This document shows, piece by piece, positions 11,000 through 23,516 of a DNA stretch of 64,000 bases. The notes under the pieces are model-generated. The model did no database searches and was not told where the DNA came from. It saw only the letters and a list, made by a program, of their open reading frames with translations. The position numbers were made by a program, and so were the translations under genes. How positions within the stretch are numbered: position 1 is the first letter of the stretch; each line of letters starts with the position of its first letter. The stretch comes from Basidiobolus meristosporus CBS 931.73 (Eukaryota; Basidiobolomycota; Basidiobolomycetes; Basidiobolales; Basidiobolaceae): the NCBI GenBank assembly GCA_002104905.1, contig MCFE01000424.1:1-64000 (forward strand), written 5' to 3'.

Positions 11000-12413
11000 A
11001 ACATCAGACTGGTGCCCTAAAAAGAGAGAGAGTCAGCAGAAAAAGCCTCAATATGGAAATGCTGCAACAATTGAAGACAGACTATTCATATCTGCACTAA
11101 ATTTGGCCACAAACAAGAACTTTCAGACAAAGTATATTAATTTTGGAGCATTTCAACACCTTACACAGCAAAAAAAACTTTTTAGCCAATATCAAGAAAT
11201 TCCAATTTGGATTTTCATGAGTGGCAATAGAACACCCTGTGCAGTGGCAGAAGCAACCATCCAAGTAAACCTTAGAAGCAGTGAAGGAAGCCACACACCT
11301 TCCTTCAAGGAAGTACTCTATGTACTTAAACAGCCAAGAACCTACTATCTGTAAGCAAGGACACAACAGAAGGACTCAGTTTCAGCTTTGACAATTCTGG
11401 ATGCAGAATCAATGATCAAAATGGTGCCCATATTGCTTCAGGTTTCAGAGATCAGAATCTATGCAAGTTGAACTATATTTAATCATATCTGGAAGCCAAT
11501 ATAAGTAACTCAAATGAAGAAACAGTAATGCTTTGGCACTGGCAATTTGGACACGTCAATTTGATTATTTGCACAAAATGATCAGAGATCAGCTAATATC
11601 CATGTAAAAACTGATCCTGTGGCATGTTTGGAGCACTGTGAAGCATGCATATATGGCAAACAAGCCAGACAACTGTTCAGGTGTCCTGGGTTAATAAAAA
11701 CTAAAAAAACTAGATGTAATTCACTCAGATCTGTGTGGACCTATGCAAAACTTAACCATGGGCAGGATTAAGTGTTTGATCACTTTTATTGATGATTATG
11801 CAAAATACATGTGATTCTACTTCAGGGAATGAAAGAAGGAAGTTCTGCATAAGCTCAGGGAGCTTAAAGCAACTGGGGAGCAAGAAACCTGTGAGAAATC
11901 AAGTAAGAATTCTCTGACAATGATGAATCATATACCTCAAAACTCTTCATCTACTTCTCCCAAATTCACAAGATAAAGCAAGAGACTACTGTACCCAGCT
12001 CCCCACAGCAAAATGGAGTAGCAGAATGTGCAAACAGATCACTAGTTGATGTGGCAAGATTCATGATCCTTAATCAAAATTTAACCTATGATTTTGGGTG
12101 GAGTCAGATGTCACAGCTCCATACTTTAAAATGGAAGTTATAAAGAAATGATTTGTGATTCTACTGCTTTTGAGGCATGGTATGGATATAGACCAAATGC
12201 ACAACATCTAAGTATATTTGGGTGTACAGTGTATGCCAAGAAGCTGCCTGGAAATCAGTCAAAATTTAAGCCAAAAAGTGTAAAAAGCCTATTTTTGGGC
12301 TAGTGCAATGAGAGTAAGGCATACACACTGTTCAATACCAAAGCAAAGAAGCTGATCAAGTCCAGGGATATTTTTCTTGATGAAAATTTAAGATTTTCAC
12401 AAAACCTGACATT
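11000..12413 (+). mobile_element. Copia relic, copy 3, gag end to integrase
   Basis: Starts at the end of the zinc knuckle (TSDWCPKKRE). It continues through a protease whose active site has decayed (INFGAFQ for the expected IDTGAS) and the HCEACIYGKQARQL zinc region (about 11630-11680), into the integrase core up to the C-terminal domain (FNTKAKKLIKSRD-like at about 12330-12365). Interrupted at 12414 by a foldback MITE; resumes at 13147. Several frameshifts and stops. Confidence 0.88.
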
Positions 12414-13146
12414 AGACTTGTTCCGTTGGATAGTGCCACATTGAGCCATGAGTGCCAAATGATGCCATAGTGTGCCAGAGTGGTCAAGTGCGCCTATACT
12501 TGGCCACAGAGTGTGGAACATAGCTCTGCATCTTCATGTAAAGCAGCCCCTGTGTTTCACCCATTGTGTTGGAGAAAATCCATTTTTTGACCTTTTTTTG
12601 TGGATCAATGTAGCTCAGGATGTGTGAGAGCACAGGAGAACTGAAGATATGCATCTGGTACTCAATACCCATGGCACTCTGAATTTAGCTCCTGTAGCTT
12701 GTATCATGTCACAAAAATGAATGGCACTATCTTGGTCCACTGGTACTATCTGGCACTATATTTAAATATTAACCCTAAAGTAAGATCTATACAAAGCACT
12801 TATAGTGCTAGATAGTACCAGTGGACCAAGATAGTGCCATTCATTTTTGTGACATGATACAAGCTACAGGAGCTAGATTCAGAGTGCCATGGGTATTGAG
12901 TACCTGATGCATATCTTCGATCTGCTTGTGCTCTAACATATCCTGCACAACATTGGTCCAAAAAAAAGGTCAAAAAATGGATTTTCTCCAACACAATGGG
13001 TGAAACACAGGGGCTGCTTTGCATGAAGATGCGGAGCTATGTTTCACACCATGTGGCCAGGTAGAGGCTCAATTGGCCTCTCTGGCACACTATGGCATCA
13101 TTTGGCACTCATGGCTCAATGTGGCACTATCCAACGGAACAAGTCT
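12414..13146. mobile_element. 733-bp foldback MITE (long inverted repeat)
   Basis: Termini AGACTTGTTCCGTTGG...CCAACGGAACAAGTCT, with ATT duplicated on each side (12411-12413, 13147-13149). Nearly the whole element is one imperfect palindrome centred near 12780: the segment beginning ATAGTGCCACATTGAGCC on the left returns inverted at about 13105-13130, and the AATGGATTTTCTCCAACACAATGGGTG block on the right pairs with the left arm. Comparison with copia copy 1 (about 1660-1690) gives the empty site with a single ATT-like triplet. No coding capacity; such a structure would form a ~350 bp hairpin. Confidence 0.85.
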
Positions 13147-14735
13147 ATTGAATGATAGGGAAATCTGATCTTGAGTCCACTGACAGTCAGGATTGAATCA
13201 GTGCAAATCAATGCATGCTACTCACTCCAGAGGACTCTACAACCATGGCTCAGTCTGAATCAATGCCCAGGAAGATTCCACAAGTGATCACTCCAGTGTC
13301 ACAAGCCAGGAGATCAAACCAGACCAGAAATAGCCCAAATTACTCTATCAATCAGGGTAAAAACTTAGCCTATGCCAATTCAGTCCATATTAGTGCGCCC
13401 CAGACTGTAAAAGATGCCCTAAAGAGCCCTCAGACAAACTCTTGGAGATCTGCAGTAACTGATGAGTATCAGGTCCTTATGGATAATCAGGCATGGAACT
13501 TAGCCAATCTATCAATCAATGGGATATCAATTAGATGCAGATGGGTCTTCAAGAGAGATACAGGGCTGATGGTACAGTTGAAAGACACAACACAAGATTT
13601 TTGGCCAATGGATACTCTTAAATAAAAGGACTTACTATACTGGGACCTTTGCACCAATAGCCAAGTTTAATTCCATCTGATTAATATTGGCTATTACAGC
13701 CAAATATAGGTTTTTATACATCAAATGATTTCAAAACCTGCAATTTTGAAGGGAGAAATTTATGAGGATGTGTATATGGATCAGCCTGATAGGCTTGCCA
13801 GCCAGGATAGCCCTCATTCAGTCTACAAACTTAAAAAGTCTCTACATAGTCTCAAAAAATCACCAAGAGCCTGGAATTGCAAGATAGAATCTGATTAGGA
13901 ATATTTGGGGTTTGCAAGGAGTAAACCTGACTATAGTATATACTTTAAGCTAAGTAAAGCAAATCCAGTTCTACTAGCTCTTTATGTGGTGGATCTTACT
14001 ATAGCTGCCAATAACCTTGAAACATTGGAAGAGTCTAAACTCAGCCTATTCAAGGAGTTCAAGATGTCCAATCTAGGAGAACTTAGTTATTACTTTGGGA
14101 TAAGGTTCTCCATGGATAGAGGTACCCAGACTATAACCCTAAGCCAATCTAAGTATGCTAAGATATACTAAAGGAGTACAAAATGGAAGACTGTATATTG
14201 GCATCTACGTCAATAGAGACAAACATTAATATGTTTGAAACTCAACCAAATCAAGAGAGCTTGGTGCCATCTAAAAGCCCTAGCTTTCCTCATCAGTCCA
14301 TGGTTGACAGTTGGCTGTAATTCATGCTTTGAACATTTCCTTATATCTCATATTCAGTGGGAGCTGCCAACTAGCATATTCAGAACTATAGAACTGATCA
14401 TATTGCAGCAGTTGAGCAGATTTTTACACACCTAAAAGGAACTGCTTATATCTGCTCAATAAATACTTTATGGATTCAGTACAGGACTTTGTGGGATACT
14501 CTGATGCTGAGTGGGGACAGAACTTAGAAGACAGAAAATTCACTACAGAATACACCTTTCTTTACTGTAAAGGAGCAATTTCATGGGATTTAACAAAGCA
14601 ATCAACTGTAGAACTTTCTACCACAGAGGGAGTGTATAGGGCAGCCTGTGAAGCTACAAAAGGAGCAATGTGGATAAGGAAGCTTCTGTAAGATATATGC
14701 ATTTGTCAAAAAACACTTACTGGTTTGCCTATGAA
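13147..14735 (+). mobile_element. Copia relic, copy 3, RT and RNase H
   Basis: Resumes after the MITE with the connection region (VKDALKSPQTNSWRSAV, 13215-13625). RT follows, with KLKKSLHSLKK and SKPDYSIYF; the catalytic motif reads YVVD at about 13984, so the second Asp is gone. RNase H follows with GYSDAEWG (about 14490) and TTEGVYRAACEATK. It breaks off near 14735, before the KHMDIRHQ block, so the 3' end and LTR are missing. Stops and frameshifts throughout. Confidence 0.87.
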
Positions 14736-15400
14736 TAAAAATTTGATCCTGCAGGTGGATCTGATCTAGATTAGTCATCATGATCCCATCAGGAGACCAC
14801 AATAATATCAGCAGGTTGGAATTAATGATTATCTACATAATCTTATGATGGGATCACAATGGCATTTTGCTAATATCACAGCCAAACAAAGTTGATAAAA
14901 TCTAACAGTGTTTGCACTGCATTTTGCCAAGGGTGGCATGGCATTGTTGTGGTCTTAGTGTGCTCTACAACTATTTGAGTAGATCAAACTGGCTAGTACA
15001 TCCAATTGCCTTATATGGCAAGAAACTTAATGGTGTTTTAATGGTCACAAATTCAGCATCTCATGGCACTATTACAGCGGTATAACAGCCTACAGCTGGT
15101 TCTGTATGATGCTACCATACCAATTTACCAAATAATATTTCCTTTTTCTACCTTACATTGCACAGTTCATATAATCCACTGTAGAGTCACCCCACTTTAT
15201 TTGCTACCCACTACTACCTTGGATATTCCACATATAGTTTGAATGACAAAATACTATGACCTCCTGCTTACTAACCTCTAAAAACACACACACCTAACAC
15301 AAATGACATAAATCTATCACCTCAACTTTACAGCTTTTTAGTGTGATACTTGCAAAGTTGCCATATACCTTGTATGGCTGGTAACACATACATCTTGCAA
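14736..15400. other. Repeat-derived spacer without a recognisable gene
   Basis: AT-rich and CpG-poor. No reading frame resembles a known protein. It may hold the 3' terminal region of the CACTA relic to its right, whose end I could not fix; CACTACTACC near 15209 is a possible but unproven terminus. Confidence 0.4.
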
Positions 15401-16679
15401 ACATATGCTTGGTTGCCACCACTTCTGCCATCAATACCTCCAGAATATTTGCAAAGAACTATTTGGTATTTAGCCAATATATTCCTTCTACCTGCTGGAT
15501 TCTAGTCCCCTTATATATGCATTCTGGCTCTTGTTTGTGTGAGCTCTGTATAAAATGGTGTTGAACTTGGCTTGTGACCAAGAGAAATCTATCATACCTT
15601 GGTGGAGTTTTCCTAAAAAAATTAGTTGCTTGTTGCACCCAACCCAACCTTGCATTACTTAACTGATCACCCATGCATTGGGGCTGCTTAGCTTCTTTAT
15701 GCTATAGGCATAGGTGTCTTCATATGCACATCTGTTCTCAGTATTTTCCAAATCTTCCTGGCTGTCCTCCATGTGCAAACTCATCACAACCATGGCAGAC
15801 CTGAAGGTAATATTCTGGATGAGATTAGGATATTGTGGTATCTGCAACCTGACTTGTCTTGTGGTCTCTGTGCACACCCACTCCATAGGAAACTCCCAAA
15901 AGGTGAAGTAAGGTCCAATATTCCCTAGCAAGATGGAGTAATAAATGGATACCGTGGTGGCAGAGATCTACATGTTCAGCCTCATGCTTGTAGGATAGCC
16001 ACTCAAATCCCACCACAAACTGTGCACATAAGCTGAAGATCCATCAAGTTGGCATTGGTGATCTGCTTTTGTATAAATATTCTTACAATGTCCACATATG
16101 TCTCCCAATGCTTCTAGTGTACTCTTGGTAGAAATGGCTTCACAAGGCCACTTGAATAAATACATATCCAGTTCATCCAGTCCTTGCACTTGTGTTGTTA
16201 CATATGCATATGCATGCTGATTGGAGCCTGTGAGAAGTACTTGGGGTAGCAGTACACTGTAATGTCCTGCCAATTCTTCCAAATCTCTCCAGTATCTCAA
16301 AGGGCTTGTTTAGCTTGAAATGCCCCACATACAACTTGATCATCAGTATAGGGACACTGTTGTGTTGCATTATGATTATTTTAGAGCTTGTTCTACAATG
16401 TATAGGCTAATCAACAATATACAACAACTACCAGTATGCTAATACTGAAATAGTTTGTTGGGAATTTGATATGCCAATAGAAGATATAACTTCACTAGTA
16501 TCCTCAATCTTAGGCTCAAAATATACTATAGGCAGTATTTCTCACTTCTACAGCAGTGTTCTGACCCTCTGTTGACTAATGGGCTTATTTACTTTTATAG
16601 TAACTTTCCTTATTTGAAAGGCACTTTCCTTTCTGAGAAAATATTTCTTAATATGGAAATTCTGAACTCCCTTTTAACC

Positions 16680-16830
16680 TAAAGGGGTGTGTTGTAGAAG
16701 TCTCTAAAGGGGTCTTCAGACCTAAAGGGGAGTCTCAAAGGGTGTCTTTAGAGTAAAGGGGTCTCTAAAGTGGACTTTAGACTGAAGGGGTGTCTTTAGA
16801 GCAAAGGGGCTTCTTAGAGGGGACTTTCCA
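16680..16830. repeat. Degenerate tandem repeat, TCTAAAGGGGT-like
   Basis: About ten imperfect units built on (T)CTTTAGA/CTAAAGGGGTGTC alternate in phase, for example CTCTAAAGGGGTCTTCAG, AGTAAAGGGGTCTCTAAAG and AGCAAAGGGGCTTC. It lies within the CACTA relic, between its C-terminal and core blocks. No coding potential. Confidence 0.7.
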
Positions 16831-17727
16831 ACAGAAAAATGGTAGTTTCTTGTAGAACTTAGATTGGATTCTTGTGAGCTTTGCAGTCTCTTTACTGATG
16901 TAGTACCAATTAAAGTCAGAATACTCAACAGTGCAAGTGATGCAGGGGAAATCTATTACCTTCAAACCTGTAATCATAGTGTGAGGATTCTAGAAAGAGA
17001 GGCTCTCTTTTATTTTTCAGCTGGGGAAGTCATATATATGAAATTTCTGAAGGATCAAAGTTTTTGGGCAATTGCGCATGCAATACATGTGATACAAAGC
17101 TAAAATCTTGCAGTGGCGCAGATTGGACATTGGCGCAGCACCTGTGCAAATATCACATGATTTGACTGGCTGGCTCAAAGGTTAAATGCAATCAAAGTAA
17201 CCATAGTAGTCCTAGCAATAGAGACCTAGTATATATAATATTTGGACTCTTTTGGTTGTAACTCCTTAAGTAGTGCTTCAAATGAGCTGAAATATGAAAC
17301 ATATGTTGGCTACTGTGTGTTTTGTACAACATAATAATTGCAGGTGGATTGCTTGTCAGGGTCTGGAGTATTTATTCTTCGAAGCTGTAAATTCTTGATC
17401 TTTAACCTGTGTGTTACATTAGCAAAAAGCAAAATAAAGAAATGAGTTCAATATTGGCTTTGAGATATTGTAGTAATGGAATACTTCCCATTACCACAAT
17501 TCTTAGGGAAAAAAGTTGAGAAATGGCCAGCAAAATACCTTCATAGTATTAGCTGAATTACAGGTTTCTCAAAATTGACAACTCTCAATATCTCTGTTCT
17601 TAGCTGATGGGCACGCAAGCAAACAGGCTCTCCAGGAGAAGACTGGGCAAACTAGCAACCATACCAAGTTTGGTAATTAGTTGCCCATTACTTCCATCAA
17701 AAATTGCATTTGAACTTTTGAACCCAA

Positions 17728-17808
17728 AACACCAGCTGAATACCAGCAAAATACCATTAGAATAACAGCAGAATACCAGCAGAATACCAGCTAAAAATCA
17801 GATGAATT
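17728..17808. repeat. Short tandem repeat, CAGCAGAATAC-like
   Basis: A run of 9-13 bp variants, ACCAGCTGAAT, ACCAGCAAAAT, ACAGCAGAAT, ACCAGCAGAAT and ACCAGCTAAA, within the CACTA relic. Imperfect minisatellite. Confidence 0.75.
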
Positions 17809-19578
17809 CCAAGTTTGAGATTCTTCATAGGGGATATTGTTGAGAAGCAAATGCATTGCTCTCAGTGGAAAGCTTTTACTCCAACAGATACCCTCTATCT
17901 TAGGTATCTCCAGTTTCTGATTAATTCAATATTCTGGCCAATGACTTAGAGCTTGCCAACTTTGCTGCAATTGCATGCTGACTTCTGTATGTTCTCTCTG
18001 TGGCAAGATAATATTCCTAGTGTTGTTGTGGGTAATAGTAATGTGTACAAGTTATGGAGTAAGTCCCTTGGATCTCACACATTTGACAGCAATATCTTCC
18101 AAGGTGCCCAGAAAAGCTGGCTATCTTACTGATGGCTGGGGTATATCCAATGCAGATATTAATATGCACTTTTACATGACAGCCACCTACTGTCATCCTG
18201 CTGGAAAGCAGACAAAGCTCATCCAGCAATGGATACAGGTAGCTATCCAGGTTGGATGGTGATTTAGGCCCAGATATCAGCAAGACTACCATCAGATTTC
18301 TTCTCTGATACTGTACAATAGACAGCAGATTAAGCTTGATGAGAATCAGTGGCCAGCAGGATTTACTGGTGGAGTACTTGTTTAATGAGTATCCATCAAG
18401 TGCCAAGGCAAGGGCATGGTCATACATACCTTCAAAGTAGCCCTTGCTTCTTAGCAGCTTGTAATGCTTGCCATCAAATATATCTGATATGTTTGTGCTT
18501 GATTGATACTGAGTGCAGTACTATATAGCTTAACAATATTTGTTGGACTGCATGAGCTTCTTTAGATGGGGTACTATTGGAATATATCTGGAGTGTGAAC
18601 AATGTTTTCCCCAATGGTAGTGGATTCCTGACAAGTTGGACACCTTGCAATAGTGGCATTTTCTGATGTGAATGCCATGCAACTGTTAACACATGCTGAT
18701 ATCAGGACAGTCTCTGGGTTATATGTTGCCAGCCACATGACAGTTTTCCTTTTATCCATGTACATGGTAGGTTGCATCCTGGGATAATTTTGGCAAGAAG
18801 TAGTAGTAAATCATCAAACCCCTATTACTGATACTAATGGAAACATGCTACTTCTCTATCCACAACATCACATCATTCACCAGTGGATGGATTACAAGGC
18901 CCACTTGACTCTATAAAGTATCCTTGGCATTTTTTTCCATGGGTGTTGTCTCATTGCATAATGCAATTTTGCCAGGCTTATGCAGGGTACTGTTGTTAGG
19001 GAAGGTAGGCTCACAATCTGTCAGTGAGCCTGCTTCTTCAGAGCTTGCACTCTGTATGCTATATTCAGAAGGCTGGGGTGAGCCCAAAGGTGTCACAAAT
19101 TCACCTGACTCAGTTTGCACAAGGTGACAATTACAGCCTGATGCTATTATAGAAGTATCAAGTGGCCAGCAAGATATTGCTGGTATGGTAGTGACTGGTG
19201 AATGGTCAAATATGACTTGCATGGCAAAACACTGGCTGTGATCCTTATAATACTTCCTATGCTATCTTTGTGCTTCATGGCTGAGAGGCTTGCTGCAATA
19301 GTGACATGGTCTTTTTCTCTTCTCTTTCAGTGTTGAATGAAAGAATTCTTGTCCATGGGGCAAACAGCTTGACACTCAACAATGTAATGCTATTATATCA
19401 CTTTTTTGTCAATACTCATGTGAGTTTAAGACAGTCTTGTATTTGAGATATTGCACCTACATGTATATAAGATTCAATGATGATATACCATAGTAGGCAT
19501 TATAAATAAAGTTGTGGCACCACATACACATGTATCTGTAACACCATTCCTGCTTTGATTTGACTTGCTTCCCAATGT

Positions 19579-20037
19579 ATGCAACCAAAAAATAAAGCAA
19601 AGTTGTCTGGTTCCCAACCAAACCCCACTGCTAACAGCAGCAGAAGAGCAGTTGGGCCACAGCTTGCTTTGACATTCAGTGCAACAAGCAGGGCTACAAC
19701 CAAAAAAGGCCCTGTTGACAGTGTGCTCACTGAAGGGAATAATGCAGACTCCTCAGGCTCTCAGGCAAGTAGGCAATTGGAAATCTCTGCAGAGCTGAAA
19801 GCTGACCATAATGCTGAGGCATGTAAATGTAGCAAAAGTAGTACCTTCAGTTGAAGACCAGCAAGTAGCCCACACAACATCACCACCACCTGTATTGGCA
19901 AGTTTGTTGTCAGCTCATATCAAAGCATTAATGAGGCAATTAGGTGCAGTGGCTGATAGGATAGATGCAATGGCCCAGAGAAATCAGGAAATAGTCCTGA
20001 GACAGGATGAGTGGATAAAAGGTGTAGAGTAAACAAT
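19579..20037 (+). pseudogene. Transposon-associated Ser/Ala-rich frame, unrecognised
   Basis: Two overlapping plus-strand frames (19579-19854 and 19811-20032) joined by a frameshift. They read as a Ser/Thr/Lys-rich N-terminus (MQPKNKAKLSGSQPNPTA) and a helical C-terminus with a heptad-like pattern (ALMRQLGAVADRIDAMAQRN, then QEIVLRQDEWIK), a possible coiled coil. It sits next to and divergent from the Tnp2 relic, so it may be the second gene of the CACTA element. I recognise no family. Confidence 0.35.
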
Positions 20038-20499
20038 ATCCCCAGTAGAGAAAGCAGTATCATTGCTGCAAAGAACAAGCTCAAGTAGCTCAGTATTGTG
20101 AGTACTAAATGTAGTACTCTCTCTTTGCCCAAGTTTTCTCCCCAGAGTCCTACCCAAAGTCCCCCAGTATCCTCCCTATGATTCCACCACACATCCTCCC
20201 TCCTATCCCTGCCCTTTTCTAGTTGAACACTTACCATAAAAGGAAGGTGTTCACACCCCTATTTTATAATACATTGTCTATTATCTAAGCCCCCCCCCAA
20301 GTGATATATATATATATCTATCCAATTGAACCAAGTGAGAGGACAGGAAGATTTGGACAGAATAAACACAAGTCTTTATTACCTTGCTACCTTCTATTGG
20401 AAGCTATTCTGAACCTAGTGATACTGACTTGACCTACAAGCTCTCCCACTCACAAAGTACAGTCAGCAATAACCCACAAATGTTGTAGCCAAGAATTGA

Positions 20500-21370
20500 G
20501 CCATTTCCTGATGTAATAGCAGAGGAACACTGTGCAGTATTTGAAGCACAACAACAGTGCCCAAAGAAAAAGCTCACAGAAAAACCTATCACAGCATGGG
20601 AGGGAGAAAATGTAGTGTTTATACCAAAGCCTAAAAATCAAAAGACATTGAAAATCTGTGAAGCCATTGAGTGCAATGATGAAGAGTGGGCTAGTATTCA
20701 AGAGGCTGTTAGAAGTCTAGCACACCAACACCTTAAGGCTAGCATACCATGGGACCATCAGGAACTCAAGGCCAAGTAGAATGTGCCTGGGTTGTTCCAT
20801 AAGCATTATCCTTTGATTTAAACAAGCAAATGGATTTTGGGCAAGCATTGGTATGCTAAGAAAGTATCTCAAGAATAGCAGAAACTATCAGAGGCAGAAG
20901 AATAAGGGTGCAGTGGCAAAAAACCAGCGGCTTCCTCTAGAGCCTGTCACAAGCAGGGTCAAAAGCTCTAAACAAGAGTCAAAGAGACATCAGGTAGCTG
21001 GAAGAGTGCCAATAAGGCAGGCAGACATAGATGCACCAGCACAACACTTAACAGAGAAAAAGTGTAGCTCCACTTGAGAAGCACTCAGTTAAAGTAGCTG
21101 TGAAGGACCTGGCAGTGATAAAAACAAGCAGCTACCTCAGGAACCTGTCACAGCATGGGCTGAGAGCTCAATACCAGCAGGAAAGAAGAGTCAGGTGGCC
21201 TGCAGAGTGCCAGCAAGGGGCAAGCAGACCAAGACAGATGCATCAGAGCAGCATTTATCAAGGAGAAAACATAGTTCAATACAAGAAACTCTCAGACAAA
21301 GTAGCAGTGAAAGACCTGACAGTGTTAAAGGAAAAGGTCAAGGGGAAAAGTCTACCCATGCCATAGACTG
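20500..21370 (+). pseudogene. Unknown transposon-borne frame with tandem 200-bp duplication
   Basis: A broken plus-strand frame reads EWASIQEAVRSLAHQHLKAS, then IPWDHQELKAK, stop, and GLFHKHYPLI, with a Lys/Gln/Ser-rich tail. From about 20905 to 21325 two units ~200 bp apart repeat (CCTGTCACAAGCAGGGTC against CCTGTCACAGCATGGGCT; ACCTGGCAGTGATAAA against ACCTGACAGTGTTAAA). The product is very basic and polar. It could be an accessory gene of the CACTA element or of a lost element; not identified. Confidence 0.35.
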
Positions 21371-21493
21371 GGAAGTGTGAGAAAAAAGCTGCAGTTCTTG
21401 CCAATTGATGATGTAAGCCTGGAACAGACTGAATCTCATCATAGCCAAGAAGAATCACCAACAAGAAAACAGCTGTTTTCACTGGAGTTGGAA

Positions 21494-21831
21494 GTTTTGT
21501 AAAAATTTGTATTTCCACCTAACTTAGTCACTTAGATCATTACCCTCAAATCTTAGAGAATACTGACCAAATTCCTTGTCAGGATTTACTTAGAATATTT
21601 TCACCAAAATACCAGGTACCCAGAACATGAAAATTCTCAAAGTTGTCCAAACAGCTCCAAACTTTGCACACATGTTCTTGGGACCTTCCTTAGCCTATTC
21701 TACATGCTTGTTGTGCCAAGACCAAGTAAAAGTACAAATACTACTTTTACATTCAGTAAATCATTAAGTGAAAACCACATAATCTACTTGTTCTCCCAAT
21801 CACTTCCAATATCTCCAAGACTCTTACAACA
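21494..21831 (+). repeat. Copia 5' LTR, copy 4 (338 bp)
   Basis: Full-length LTR lacking part of the 5' 'CTAAATATTCACCTA' segment, ending CTCTTACAACA just before the primer site. It contains the inverted repeat GTAAAAGTA-N7-TACTTTTAC (21726-21750) around a TATA-like spacer that is mutated to CAAATAC here. Confidence 0.9.
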
Positions 21832-21844
21832 GGTTATGAGCCCC
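21832..21844 (+). promoter_or_regulatory. Primer binding site, half-tRNA (initiator Met anticodon arm)
   Basis: GGTTATGAGCCCC abuts the LTR end. It is complementary to the anticodon stem-loop of initiator tRNA-Met (GGGCTCATAACC in fungi), the half-tRNA priming known for Drosophila copia and yeast Ty5, rather than to a tRNA 3' end. The in-frame gag ATG lies inside it at 21836-21838. Confidence 0.8.
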
Positions 21845-22446
21845 AAGCTGTCACTCTCTGCAATGTCTACTACTGCTATTAATGGAATTTGTCCCTTTGC
21901 TGAAAAGCTGAATGGATCTAACTACCAAGTGTGGAAGTTGAAGATGAAGATGCTGCTATAAGAAAGAGGCCTGTGGGATATTGTCATGGGAGAAGAATGC
22001 CCTCCTAAAAATGTGGGAGAGGAAGCCTTGAAGTACCAGAAGAAAGAACAAAGTGCCTTTAACTGTATTTGCCTTAATGTTAAGGACAAATTGCTAATTC
22101 AATGCTCAAGAGCAAAAACAGCAAAGAATGCCTGGAAGGCATTAGAAGACACCTGCCAGTCATGTTCAGCTGCTAAGAAAATGTATCTGAGACAAAAATT
22201 CTTTGCTACAAAGATGCTGCCAGGAGAAGAAATGAAATATCTAATTAACAGAATTATGCTGCTGGTAGATTAGATAAGATCTGTGGGCATACCAACTACT
22301 GATGAGGATGTGATAGTTACCATCCTGAATAGCCTGACAGACAAGTTTCAGGGCCTTGTATCAGCTCCAGAGTCCAGAACTGAATATTTGACCTTAAATT
22401 ACATATATGGAAGGCTCCTGGATGAAGAATTAAGAAAATCAAGCGC

Positions 22447-23516
22447 TGTAGTGGGGTGACAGTGACACTCACTAACAGATGTGCTCATTCCCTTATTTTC
22501 TACTTCCCTATATCTCTACTACACTTATTTTAGTTTTATCCCATTTGTCTTACCCAATCAGTACTATCCCATAAGCCGTTTGACTATCACACCTGCTTAC
22601 CTTATTGCATAAGTTATCCCTCACTTTATGTAAGATTACTAGCTATAAGTGCTTTGATATTAGGCAAGTACTCGCGCCAGTACCCTTGACACATGATCAA
22701 CCCATGTCACCATCCCTATCATTTCCATGCCATATATGGTAACCCTATGTTACACAGGTTTCAGAATATTGATTCCTGATTGGTTGGATGTGCTGTGCCT
22801 CTTAGAACCTTCTAGCACCTACTCAGAACATTCTTAGGTCACTCTGATGTCATTAAGATTTCTACTGATATCCAGAACCTTCTAGAACACCATGATTAGT
22901 AATCACTTAGCTAGTAAGAAAAGTATATAACAGAGGCTATCTCTCAACAATAAATCATCATCTCTTTTATCAATATACTGATTTGTTGATTAGTGTGATC
23001 ACTGATACCTGCTGCTACCTGAACTTCTACCCCAGACCACAGGACACTCCTAGGAAACTGTGCTGACAGCCAACTGACCTTGGAGGCACTACTTGTGAGT
23101 AATACTCAGAGTAGGTATCTTTTATTATATTTGATTCTTTCCCAGGTTTGTTCTTGTACAGGCAAAGATACTTTTCTGTCTTTGTAACTATTGACCATAG
23201 CTGCATTCTTATCAAGTCCCTGCTGGTGGAGTTTACAGTTGTTTTGACTTTGGAAGCTTTAGTACATTGTCATCTCAAAGGACACTGAACCCAGCACATA
23301 CTTTTGTTAAGACACCATCTATGTTGGGGATTGTAGCTCAATAGTTTTCCCTTGACAAGCTTGTGGCTTTATTCCCCTTCACATTAGATTAAAGACAGAA
23401 CCCAAGTATTCCTAGCAAGCTTTTGCCAGAGGTTATTGCACCCAGTGAACACTCCACACACAAAACACTTGAGAAGTGTTAGACATATCTCTCCCTTGGA
23501 CCTATTCACCACCACA
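22447..23516 (+). repeat. Solo LTR of a second LTR-retrotransposon family (1,070 bp)
   Basis: Inserted in copia gag. Ends TGTAGTGGGG...ACCACCACA (TG...CA, inverted). The target duplication GCGC/GTGC lies at 22443-22446 and 23517-23520, and gag reading resumes directly. No coding frame inside; contains TATATAACAG near 22925, a possible TATA element. Length and structure suggest a gypsy-type LTR, but with no internal region the superfamily is inference. Confidence 0.78.

Larger units (their letters stand above)
15400..19330 (-). pseudogene. CACTA (En/Spm) Tnp2-type transposase relic
   Basis: Read from 19330 leftwards. N-terminal Cys/His element (CHYCSKPLSHEAQR, near 19310-19270). A Cys-rich segment at 18777-18574 has CVNSCMAF and ARCPTCQES, matching the Tnp2 pattern 'C...C..f......CP.C'. 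The Tnp2 core lies at 18430-18020: DGYSLNKYSTSKSCWPLILI, QRRNLMVVLLISGPKSPSNL, then IASFSGHLGRYCCQMCEIQG. The C-terminal part at about 16300-15660 has GLDELDMYLFKWP, then AREYWTL and FTFWEFPMEWVC, equivalent to the 'G.lw.f..fpmER' block. Blocks lie in several frames with stops between, so it is dead. Some breaks could be introns. Confidence 0.75.

Noticed and set aside
16680-17810. Tandem repeats considered as a CRISPR array
   Set aside because: Units are short, degenerate and contiguous with no unique spacers, and the organism is a eukaryote.
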